Source: Adiantum capillus-veneris
Taxonomy: Eukaryota > Streptophyta > Polypodiopsida > Polypodiales > Pteridaceae
Assembly: GCA_014529385.2 (NCBI GenBank)
Contig: CM043963.1
Coordinates: forward strand, 78,416,912-78,480,911
Direction: 5' to 3'
Length of the DNA stretch: 64,000 bases
A program made the translations under genes and the position numbers. The notes beneath the pieces were generated by a model. It worked only from the letters and a program-made list of their open reading frames with translations, was not told where the DNA came from and did not search any database. Below are positions 49,011 to 58,245 of the stretch, one piece after another. Numbering within the stretch: position 1 is the first letter of the stretch; the number at the start of each line of letters is the position of its first letter.

Positions 49011-49379
49011 CTAGTATCTCGGTTGCTTGACAACTACTGCCACCATGATGACCTGCACTTCTTTCTCAATACATGTAACTGCTTGTTGTGCAAGTAAATC
49101 GGCATCTTCATTTTGTTTCCTAGGAATATGATATAGTTGCACTTTTTCAAACTGATTCATAACTTCCGTGTAATTCCCTTTAACTTCCTCAGGCAAAGAG
49201 TCAAACCAAGTGCTAGCATCTTTCCTAAGGACCACCTCAAACATTTCTACATGCTCTTGATTAGTTACTATCCTCTTGATACGGCAAGACATCTTGAAAT
49301 TCGCTAAAAATAATTCAGCATCCTCTCCAGGCGCTCCAAAGAAAAGAGGATATCCGAACATTTGGCGTTGGGCCTCCAT
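49011..49379 (-). pseudogene. Element A gag N-terminus fused to RNase H end
   Basis: The first ~95 codons are gag-like (MEAQRQMFGYPLFFGAPGED, VVLRKDASTWFDSLPEEVKG, YTEVMNQF). The frame then passes directly into FEKVQLYHIPRKQNEDADLLAQQA, the C-terminal signature of a Ty3 RNase H (HIPR-xN-xADxLA). The rest of gag, protease and reverse transcriptase are missing. The fusion is in frame and ends in a stop at 49011, followed by integrase. Confidence 0.7.
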
Positions 49380-49465
49380 TGAATCAATTTCAAAGTGACA
49401 ACACGTTTTGTTTTTCTTTCTTAAAAAGATTTACACACTAATGTTTTCTAAATTGCGATCTATTC

Positions 49466-49640
49466 TACAACAAAATAAAAATATGCACATCAAATGACCT
49501 ATGATAGTCAACAAGAGGTAGGATGATAGGGTTTGGTGATGCAAGAATTTCTCCTACTCTTTGGGCACCAAACATGAACACCATACATTGTTGAAAATGG
49601 ATCTTTATACTAATTTCAATGTTATTCTAGTGTGTGGAGT
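49466..49640 (-). pseudogene. Leader ORF, copy nearest gag (element A)
   Basis: On the minus strand it reads FQQCMVFMFGAQRVGEIL, then PIILPLVDYHRSFDVHIFIL and a stop 88 bases before the gag start. It matches the complete frame at 59914-59672 residue by residue, with the stop in the same place. An upstream stop interrupts the N-terminal part. Function unknown. Confidence 0.5.
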
Positions 49641-49703
49641 GAAATGAAAGGGGAAAACCTCTATTCTTGGGCCATTATCCATTGTCTATGCATGACCTAG
49701 TGC

Positions 49704-49916
49704 TTAAAACAAAACAAAAATATAGACATCCAAACTAAGGTCGTACCTAATGAGAGGCAAAATAAAAGCATTTACTGAAGTGTTTATCTCGGCCAACCTA
49801 AGAGGACCTAAAATTCTACAAATTACACGTTGAAATTGCAACTTATTACTAACAATTATGTGTACCTTTTGCCTTGCAATGGGAATGAAAGGATCATACA
49901 AATTTGCGTGATTCAT
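49704..49916 (-). CDS. Leader ORF, second tandem copy (element A)
   Basis: 70 codons: MNHANLYDPFIPIARQKVHI, then FQRVICRILGPLRLAEI, FILPLIRYDLSLDVYIFVLF and stop. It is homologous to the frames at 49640-49466 and 59914-59672. It lies just downstream of the primer-site candidate, in the leader RNA before gag. Confidence 0.4.
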   Translation of the reverse strand: MNHANLYDPFIPIARQKVHIIVSNKLQFQRVICRILGPLRLAEINTSVNAFILPLIRYDLSLDVYIFVLF

Positions 49917-49970
49917 GCAAACTACTTGACTATGCTAAAGGTTGATCCTACACAAAAATACACAAGCCGT

Positions 49971-49987
49971 CCCCAGTGGGTGCACCA
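49971..49987 (-). other. Candidate primer-binding site of element A
   Basis: Four bases after the LTR end the minus strand reads TGGTGCACCCACTGGGG. Element B has TGGTGCCCCCACTGAGG in the same place. It starts with the expected TGG (complement of tRNA CCA) but is not the initiator-Met type, and I cannot name the tRNA. Confidence 0.5.
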
Positions 49988-50371
49988 AAATTGAGGCGGT
50001 CCGGGGCGGGCAACAAGAGCGGTGACCTCTAAACACCCCTCAAGGCTCCCGTGTTGCTCAATTGGGACTGGGGGAGCACAACAAAACAACAAACCCAAAC
50101 AAGATAGGGGCACCACCTAGTTATGGTATGTGAACTAGGACGCAAGAGAGATTTTTCACAACCAAGAAGATACACCACAAAACACACACAAGCAACCTCA
50201 CACCAAGACACACAAAATGGACTAGAGAGAGCTAGAGCAAAGGGAATAGAGAGAGGAATGGATCTTGCGTAATACCTTCTTTGTGACTTGCAAATGGAGA
50301 TGTCTCATTATGATGCTATCGTAGAGCTTGTATAAAACTAACTCAATGCTTAGTGAATGCTAAACATTGCC

Positions 50372-50426
<55 letters not shown>

Positions 50427-50844
50427 TCTTAGGGTGTGGGAGACATCTCACCACAATACCCTCTTACAATGGACACAAAATTGGCAACGAAAACACACTC
50501 AGAAACTTGCTAAAACAAGGTCAACTGATAGAAACTCAAAATACACAAGTCACCTTGAATTCACCAAACCGTATTGCACAAATGGAAGGACAAAGATTTG
50601 AATGTCGAATCACGCCTTTGATGCACCAAACCTCAATTTATTGATGATGGAGGAGCATATACAATAGTTTTTTTGAGATTTTTTGAATTCACGCTCTCTC
50701 ACTTGCAATGTGTAGCTTGAAAGCTTCTCTTACACCAAAAGTGAAGCTCACAAAGTGGTTGCTACGCCTAAGTCTCTCCTCAAGCATAGAGTGTTGGGGT
50801 GCTATGTGAGATATTGGAGGTTTTTTTACAAGAAGGAGAGGGGC

Positions 50845-50853
50845 CTATTTATA
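50845..50853 (-). promoter_or_regulatory. LTR TATA box (element A, 5' LTR)
   Basis: TATAAATAG on the minus strand. This copy would drive the element's RNA. Confidence 0.6.
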
Positions 50854-51033
50854 GGTTGGAGACCCTCCTTAAGATTATTTGGAAATCCTAATTTACAAGC
50901 TAACAAATCAGGATTATGATTCCTTCTGAATGTCAAACATTGCGGGCCTTCTTTGTCTGCTTGAGTCATGGATGTGGGATCAAAAGAGAGCATTATTGAT
51001 GGTAGATAAGGTGAAATTAGAGTTTTAAGTAAG

Positions 51034-51082
<49 letters not shown>

Positions 51083-51258
51083 TTACTATGCACAAGTACT
51101 GAGGTGAGGTGTCTTTTATGGTTAGGTCAATGGCTATTTTGTGTTAGTATGTTAGTGGTTAGTGTTAGTAATCACTAAAAAGTTAATGATATATTTACAA
51201 TGGGTAGAATGAGGTGGATGATGGAAGTAAGATGGTTGAATGAAGTGAGGAAATCCTT

Positions 51259-51549
51259 GTGATGGTGAATCTTGAAGAAGTACTTACTTGTGTAGGTTCC
51301 CAAACTGACTATCGATCATCTTCTTCTTCTTCTCTTCTTTATGCCACCGCCGTCAAGGTTGATTACCGCGATGAAAATGGCAATTTGGTTGATGAGATTT
51401 CTCAATTTGCAGAGGTTAAGCATGGTTCACATGCTGAATTTTATGTATATAGAGAAGAGGTAAGATGGAATTGTAGTTTGGAAGTAATAGAGAGAGGCAT
51501 AGAGATGGTGTATGTACATGTAGAGCTCATATGCGAGCTATGGAAGTAA
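51259..51549 (+). CDS. 96-codon ORF inside the 5' LTR, partner of 46127-46417
   Basis: Same frame and length as the other LTR copy, differing at scattered residues (for example NGN for NEN after RDE). The follow-on frame at 51626-51904 is also kept. Unrecognised. Confidence 0.3.
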   Translation: MMVNLEEVLTCVGSQTDYRSSSSSSLLYATAVKVDYRDENGNLVDEISQFAEVKHGSHAEFYVYREEVRWNCSLEVIERGIEMVYVHVELICELWK

Positions 51550-52705
51550 GAGGGGAGGTTAATGGTGAAGAAGGTGAGAGAAACCATGACAGGTGCAGGT
51601 TTGAGTGAGGTATTGAGAGGAATGAGTGTGTGTGTGTGTGTGTAGAACTATGGAAAGAGGTGAGAGAAGACTCTGGGCTACTTGTGAGAAACGTGGGCAG
51701 ACTGGGGTCCACTCAAAAAATCCTAGCTCACTGGTGGTTGCTCCAAGAATCACCAAAATGTTTGAGGTGATTATTGAGCTCTTGTTCCACATTTTCTCTT
51801 TTGACCACCGCTTCAAATTCGAAGTGGAGATGGATATAAAAAATCCCACCAGAATACCTGTTTTTCTTCACAAAAAAGTATTCACTGGCCCCCCTTTTGT
51901 TTAATATGCATATGGCTCCAAAGGTGAGCCCCTCCTTGCATGAGAGCATGACCTAATTTATTCTTAGGGGTTTGAAAATATTCATGGTTGTGGATTATGT
52001 ATAAATAAAATACATGGATATGACGGGAAAAAACAGGCTAGTATATATAAACAATTTATGGAATCTAGAATAGTGTCAGCTATATATAAATATAGAATGA
52101 AAAAAAGTGATATATGAAAATATAAGGAATCAAATGAGGGGACCCTCATTTGAAGTATATTTATTTACAAGAGATAAGAAATAATACCTCTAGGAAATAG
52201 GAATTTAGTGAAAGACGATGACTGATGGTGAAAGTTATTTTTGAAATTTTCCTTTGGAGTGAATTCACACCAAAAATAAGAGAAGCTTGCATGAAAATAT
52301 ATTTATATGGACTTAAGAGTATGCAAAATGGTAAGAAAAATTGTGGTAATGATGAGTCAATTTATATAGCATACATAGGTAAATAATGCACACCTAGGTA
52401 GAAATATTTAAATAAATACCAAAATAATTATGAAAATTTCTTATATTTAGGCACTATATACAATGCAATATTCACACACAAATTAGCCACATTATATTTT
52501 ATTTTTTTAATTTATTTAATTTTTTTGGCTCAACTAGCCCAAATTACTAGCTAGCTGAGGGTTTTGAGGAGATATGGGAAAAATTCCCTAACTCACACAC
52601 GCCTATGTACAGTGAAAAGGTAAAAATAGCCACATTGTTTATATGATTTTGGTAGGGTGAGCTAGCTCACTATGGCAATTATGGAGAGCCAAAAAATGGA
52701 TATCA

Positions 52706-53199
52706 CTATCATCCCAAAGATGTGAAAGATTGGAGATTCCTTTGTGTTAGAACATAATGATGCAGCTACAGAAACTCTACCTGAGAGGGTAAGTCCATCA
52801 GCTCTACACCCAACCTTGAGAGAATAAGGTGTACCCCTCCTTCTTGGACCTTGGAGCATTAGTGAGACCAAAAGGCATAACTCTGTAAGCAAAACATCCC
52901 CATGGTGTGATGAAGGTTGTCTTCTTTTGATCTTCTTCAGTGATACTAATTTGGAAGTAGCCTGAGTAGCCAGCACATACCGTGTAGCGCTCATGTCTTG
53001 CTACCTCATTGAGAATTTCATCTTGAAAAGGAAGAGGAAAATGGTCCCTCTTTGTGGCTTCATTAAGAGGTTTGTAATCCACAAAAACCCTCCACTTGCC
53101 ATTCTTCTTTGGTGTGACTACCACTGGAGAAACCCACTCTGAGTCTTCAATAGGATAGATGAAACCTGCTTCTAGGAGTTTCCTCACCTCTTTGAGCAA
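52706..53199 (-). pseudogene. Element B reverse transcriptase, N-terminal part
   Basis: From 53199 downwards: LLEAGFIYPIEDSEWVSPVV, NGKWRVFVDYKPLNEATKRD, FPLPFQDEILNEVA, TVCAGYSGYFQISI and AYRVMPFGLTNAP, after which homology stops at about 52860. The catalytic Asp of motif A (usually L-D-G-Y-S-G) is Ala. The part after NAP is lost: ~150 bp of unassigned sequence leads to the start of element A at 52705. Confidence 0.85.
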
Positions 53200-53494
53200 G
53201 GCGTGTTGTTGAATTACTCCTAGCCGCCTGAGCTTTTGTACTATATGTTTACTTCCCTCCTTAAGCTTAATGTAATGCTAAACTACTGTGATGCCAGTGA
53301 TTTTATCATATTCATCAATGAAAAATGTGGTAAAATTACTTAGCATCAAAACATAAACTTCACGCTTCTTCCCACACAACTCACTAGAGAGCATTTGATG
53401 TAGCTTACTTGCTTCTACCAGAGGTTCTCCCCTTGGTTTGATGATGAGGCATCAGGTTGCTCCATCTTCTTAGGGTCCTTGAGAACGATCCCCA

Positions 53495-54082
53495 TCACCT
53501 CAATGCTCTGTCACTTTCTTCACTCACTGTTGACTCCTCCTCTGAAGTGGTTGTAGAGTCACCACTAGAAAACTCATCCATAGAGGTTTCTAGATTCATG
53601 TCGCATTGCCGACCTGTCTTGATGTCATAAAGTATTGTATTCCCTTTGGAATCCTTCATTTGGATTATGTTGGTGTCCCATTCCTGCTTAGCTCTCATAG
53701 CCATAAGCCAAGGCATCCCTAGAATGATAGGATAGCCCTCCCCTTTGTGTGGCATGACAAAGATGTCCACACCTACCTCGGTGTTGAATGCCTTTATCCT
53801 GACTGAATTTATAACACCAACACATTAAACTTTTACATTATTTGCCATTTTGGCTCGGCATGGTGCCGGCCGACTCACCTCTAAACTCAAACGGTGCATC
53901 ATTTTTTCACTCATGATGCATATTTGTGCGCCACCATTGATGTAGATATTTGAGATGTGTTGCCCTTTGATGTGAGCATCCATCACTGGTAGTATGTCAT
54001 CTAGATTCCTCCCAGAGATAGCCCCAGCTATCTTTGGCTTTGGTCGTTTCGTGCTAACCATCTTTGTCCATTCTCTCCTCAC
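53495..54082 (-). pseudogene. Element B protease region
   Basis: Two pieces of one frame separated by a stop near 53825. The first is HISNIYINGGAQICIMSEKM, where Tat proteases usually have I-D-G-G, so the active-site Asp is Asn. The second is VDIFVMPHKGEGYPIILGMPWLMAM with a normal ILG flap-end motif, followed by an acidic linker towards reverse transcriptase. Confidence 0.75.
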
Positions 54083-54109
54083 CCTCGGTGCTAGGTGGAG
54101 TAACTGGGG

Positions 54110-55404
54110 CTAGGTGATTTTTGGGCCCTGCACAGAAACATCTTGAACCAAATCATATGGTTTAGAACATTCACCCAAAGAGAAATCTACTATGTCAATT
54201 TTTCGTCGTGACTTGGATGGCTTTTTGCTAGATTCCCCTTTAGTCTTCATCTTTTGTTCCTTTTGGGAAGATTCACCATGCCTAGCGCGATTTACCCCCA
54301 TGGCATCTACTCCTTTAACCTTGTTCTTACCTTTCGCCACTCCCTTGATACCCTCCTTCACTTTCTCCTTTCCCTTACCTTCAAGACTGATGACACTGAC
54401 TGCCTGGTTGTTAACTGGTGGTGGGGGTAAGGGTGGAATGAGAGGTTGTGGTGGTGGTGCTCGATGTGGTTGAATGGGTGGTTGTAGGATTTGCATGGGT
54501 GGTGCTTGTGGTGGTGCCCTTGGTGGTGGTGGTCTTGCTCTCAGTGGTGAAACCTGGTTTTGTCTATCTCCTCTGTTGAAATTCTGCCTTCTTGGGTGCG
54601 GGCAGTAATACATGCCATGGCCATCCTCCCCACAATTGTAGCAGTGGTATTCTTGCTTTTGCCTTCGTTGTCCTCTCCCTTGGTCTTGATTTCAATTGTG
54701 TACATGCCCTTGTTGCACCAAATGCACAGATAGATTCTCAAGTTGAATAGTGATGCGACTCAACAGGTCTTGCTGCTCTTCTGATGCCTGTTGTGGTTGT
54801 GTTCTCTGAGTGGCTGTTGCAGCCACTAGGGTTAGTCGGACTGAGCTTGATTCCTCTGACTCGTTGACTCTTGCTTGCATGCGTAGTTTCTTGTCTTTAA
54901 GGCGGGCTACTTCCACTTCCAACTCAATGTTGCACGGAATCTCCCCTTCACCTTCTCTCTAAGCGGCGACCACAGGCCAGCAATGAAACGGTCTTTCTTC
55001 AGGAAATTAGGTGCTCCTTCACATTCCTCCAGTGAGGCAACCCATCGCTCCCACAAATCCACAAACTTGGATTCATAAGTGGCATACTCTAGCAGACCTC
55101 CCTGCTTTAACTCTGTCAACAGCTGCCATAACTTTTCTAAGGTTGTACCTCCACCAAACCTCTTCACAAATGTAGCACGTAGTAGGTCCCATGCATCCTT
55201 GGTATCTTGGGGCAAAGCATTGTACCAAGACTTGGCCTCTACTTTCATCAGTAGAGGAAAGATTCTTAGCCGTGAGGCATCGTCATCCTTGTTGGAAACC
55301 ACACAAGCGATGCCAAAGTTATTAAAAAAATCAATGGTGATGTGGGGAAAGGCTTTGACCACTAGAGTTGTATACCTTAAGTGCTGACAAGATGACAGCT
55401 TCAC
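54110..55404 (-). pseudogene. Element B gag with zinc knuckle and Pro-rich linker
   Basis: Starting near 55404: IFPLLMKVEAKSWYNALPQD, RATFVKRFGGGTTLEKLWQL, YATYESKFVDLWERW and FIAGLWSPLREKVKGRF form the gag core. A coiled segment (54922-54692) follows, then a zinc knuckle C-YN-C-GEDG-H-GMYY-C near 54640-54600, and a Pro-rich linker ending in VDFSLGECSKPYDLVQDV. That last motif recurs in element C (DFPLGGRQLSYDLKED). Frame changes occur near 54910 and 54690. Confidence 0.8.
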
Positions 55405-55738
55405 CAGAGGCCTCTACTTCTTTTTGAAGTCCACATAATCCTCCATATTGGGTTCAAAACAGACTGGGCGAGAAGAGTCTATCTTAATCGGCTTTCCATT
55501 TTGCATGCGGCGACGATGCTTGGATGGTCGTACTTGACTTGAATACTCTAGGCCTAGAGAGAGCATAGGCCCGCTTGCTTCCACCAAATGCTTTAGGCTT
55601 TGTGGCCTGGACTTTGTGCTTGATGTAGTTGATGACTTTTCTCTAACTATTGGAGAGAAAACACTTGGTGCTACACAAAATTTGACTGATGTGAGAGTGC
55701 TGATGCGGTTCTCAAAAGTAAAACTCACCGTTCTTTCT

Positions 55739-56056
55739 TCACCTCCTCTGTCGGCACTCATTGATAGAATGCTTTGGTTGACAACCGTGATGACATTTTG
55801 TAGCCCTCCCTCTTGATGCTTTTGATTTGCGATTAGCACGAGCAATATGAGATGGGGAGTTTACCTCTTGGATATCGACGACGCTACAACCTGGCAGTAG
55901 CACTTTGATGAAGGCCATGAGTGCTTCTAAAGCCTCCTCTTTTTTAGTTCTCCAATTTGAAAAATATTGTAGCCACTCGTCCATGATTGATGGAATGCAT
56001 GGCCACTCTTTGTAAACTGAAGGTCTTTGAAAAGCCCTCCTCAGTGGGGGCACCAA
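55739..56056 (-). CDS. Leader ORF of element B, unrecognised
   Basis: 105 codons opening at the primer-site candidate, with IMDEWLQYFSNWRTKKEEAL, ALMAFIKVLLPGCSVVDIQE and a Cys/His-rich end C-HHG-C-QPK-H-SINE-C that resembles a shifted zinc knuckle. It differs from the leader ORFs of A and C. It may be part of an extended gag. Confidence 0.3.
   Translation of the reverse strand: MVPPLRRAFQRPSVYKEWPCIPSIMDEWLQYFSNWRTKKEEALEALMAFIKVLLPGCSVVDIQEVNSPSHIARANRKSKASRGRATKCHHGCQPKHSINECRQRR
56039..56055 (-). other. Candidate primer-binding site of element B
   Basis: TGGTGCCCCCACTGAGG on the minus strand, two bases after the LTR end. Compare element A at 49971-49987. Confidence 0.5.
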
Positions 56057-56340
56057 ATGAGAGGTGGAAGTGCAAAACAGACCCGGTGGCCTCTAAACCA
56101 AGACTATGCACACTGGCCTCATCATGGAGGTACACAATAGGGGCACCACCTAGAGAGATATGCGGCTAGGACGCATACGTATACACAATCAAACATGCCA
56201 TGGAAAACAATTTCAAGATCCAAGTGTCCAATGGGGTGGTTGGAAAAAAAACAAGATGAGAGGAATGGTGAGTGAGTGAGAACAAGCTTACTACTCGTGC
56301 ATGTAGTAAGGAAGATAATATGCTCACTTCTCATACCATA

Positions 56341-56434
56341 GGTGGCGAATCCGCACACCTTAAGGTGCAAGTTGCAAGATGATAGGAATATGAGAGGGAG
56401 AGTGTGTGTGTATATGGTGGTGAATCCGCACACC
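56341..56434 (-). other. Pair of hairpin motifs in element B LTR
   Basis: GGTGGCGAATCCGCACACC at 56341-56359 and a one-base variant at 56416-56434 (plus strand as written) are the reverse complements of the motifs at 2774 and 2831. Confidence 0.55.
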
Positions 56435-56874
56435 TCAACAGAAGAAAAATGGAAGGAAACAAACATAAACCATACTCACAATGAAGTATATCCCAAACGA
56501 CACGAGGTATGGCACCAAGATGGAGTGTGTTGATTGCTTGCAAAAGATGAGTACAATAGGTAGCGTATGGCAAGAAAATGAGAAGGAAACAAGATCGTAG
56601 GGGGCATAATGGAGAGATGGGAGTTGATGGAGAGGAATATCATGAGTGTATCCACCAGTAATCTTCTTGAAATCGTGCCTTCAATCCTTCATTACAAGTG
56701 TGTGGAGGTATGGTGCTCATTTTTTTTGTGCATAGTGATGGTGATGGTGATGGTAATGGTGTTGTGATTATGTGATTAGGGTTCATGCTACTAGTATGTA
56801 GCACAAGGGTGTGTATGTGTAGGGTGTGTGTGTAGTGTGTAGTCTGTGTGTCTCTTGTGTCAAAGAGAAGGCCT

Positions 56875-56883
56875 CCTTTTATA
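56875..56883 (-). promoter_or_regulatory. LTR TATA box (element B)
   Basis: TATAAAAGG on the minus strand, ~355 bp after the LTR start. Confidence 0.55.
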
Positions 56884-57238
56884 GACCAAAAGAGTGATTA
56901 GGGAAGAGTATATGAGAAAGAGGAGTTATTACAGAGTAACCTCAGTTAGAGGCATTCCCCCAATGAGAGAGATCCGTGTACCTTGCTTATTGATCAATCT
57001 CCTCCTAATCGCCTTCATCATGGCAAGCTTTTTCTCCATGCCACCCTCCATAGCTTGAGTCCAAGAGAATCTTAAAAAAATACAACAATAATGGAGAGGA
57101 AACTATAAGAAATTGTGTGTGTGGAGTTGGATAACCATGACTTTTTCCCAAGTGGAAAGATATGCTCCACCATATCGGCCATACCTCCCAAACCGTAGAT
57201 CCAAAAATTATTTAAAAAATAGGGACTGAAAGATCAGT

Positions 57239-58231
57239 TCAACGCCTACAACGTTGCTGTTGAAAACTTTTTCCAAATCGGAATGGAAAAAATCTGATGC
57301 TCCATGCTTCGAACTGTTTTAACAGGCCTTTAATTTTGAAGCACATTTCCTTCAATGAGGTGTTCTTGCTCTTCCACACACCCAACACTTGCTTCACAAC
57401 TAACAAGGCATCACCTTTTATGCTCAACCTTCTAACCCCATGCTTCAAACAAATGTGTAATCCAGCTTCCAACGTAGCATATTCATCCTCATTGTTACTA
57501 TGCGCATCCAACTTGAACCCTCTCTTGCATACTAGCTTCCCCTCTGGATCATAAAGTGCTATACCCCCTGAAGCTGCATCATGGCTCTTTCTGTATGAAC
57601 CATCAAAGAACAACACATGTGCATTGCTGATCTGTGGCACTTCTTCAACTACCTTTCTCACCACCTCTTCCTTAACAATAAGGGGATTCTCCTTGTAGGT
57701 CAACAAATCAGCTAAGGTAGCCCTTGTACTGTCTTCCACTAGAAAAGAGAACTCAAACTCTTGCAGCTCAATTACCCATTTCTTCACCACATTTGACATG
57801 TTAGTACCATTAACTAACTGTGGCAAAAAGGCATAACTCATCAAGAAAACAAAAGGTCGTGGTAGCAAGTAATGACGAAATTGTCGACAAGCAAATATTA
57901 CACTGGCCATCACTAGCTCTACTTCCGAGAACTTTCTCTCCGCTACCAACTTCACTCGACTTGCACAATACAATGGCCTCATATAATGGCTGCCCTTCCC
58001 CTTTTGCAATAGCATGGATCCAATGTCATCATCCCCTACTGATGGATTTACACAAAAAACTTTCTCCCAATCAGGAGCCTGCATGGCTAATAACCCCCCT
58101 AACACCTCTTTCACCTCTTGAAACACTTCTTCACACTTGTCATCCCATTGCAATGGATCATGCTTTGCCACTTGCTGTAATGGATAAAGAAGCTGCAAAG
58201 ACAATGGAATAAACCGTGCCATGTACTTCAC
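57239..58231 (-). pseudogene. Element C: reverse transcriptase end plus dual RNase H (Tat lineage)
   Basis: From 58231: VKYMARFIPLSLQLLYPLQQ and DPLQWDDKCEEVFQEVKEVL (connection region), the native RNase H relic (VFCVNPSVGDDDIGSMLLQK ... ERKFSEVELVMASVIFACRQF). Then comes a second, archaeal/plant-type RNase H (HVLFFDGSYRKSHDAASGGI, FKLDAHSNNEDEYATLEAGL, LSIKGDALLVVKQVLG). Two RNase H domains in a row are diagnostic of the Tat lineage. D, E and D residues of the second domain are present. The frame slips near the end and is cut by element B's LTR at 57236. Confidence 0.85.
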
Positions 58232-58245
58232 TTTGTGTCTATAAG

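Larger units (their letters stand above)
44868..52705 (-). mobile_element. Element A: Tat-lineage Ty3 retrotransposon, internally deleted
   Basis: Two LTRs (44868-47570 and 49992-52705) frame a 2.4 kb minus-strand interior with a polypurine tract (47571-47583), integrase, a gag-RNase H fusion, leader ORFs and a primer-site candidate. The four bases CTAT flank both outer ends (44864-44867, 52706-52709), consistent with a target duplication, although five bases is more usual. Protease, reverse transcriptase and most of RNase H are gone, so the element could only have moved with help. Confidence 0.85.
49992..52705 (-). mobile_element. 5' LTR of element A
   Basis: Partner of 44868-47570. It starts TGATATCC at 52705 on the minus strand. 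Contains (CA)26 at 50373-50424, the TATA box at 50845-50853 and (AG)n at 51036-51078. Confidence 0.9.
56058..57236 (-). mobile_element. 5' LTR of element B
   Basis: On the minus strand it starts TGATCTTTC at 57236 and ends CACCTCTCA at 56058 (1179 bp). It has a TATA box at 56875-56883 and two hairpin motifs at 56416-56434 and 56341-56359. Its end blocks (TAGAGGCC, GGTGGTGCCCCTATT, GTCCTAGCCGC) are shared with the LTR at 1574-3149 and partly with element A. It interrupts element C's RNase H region. Confidence 0.75.
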
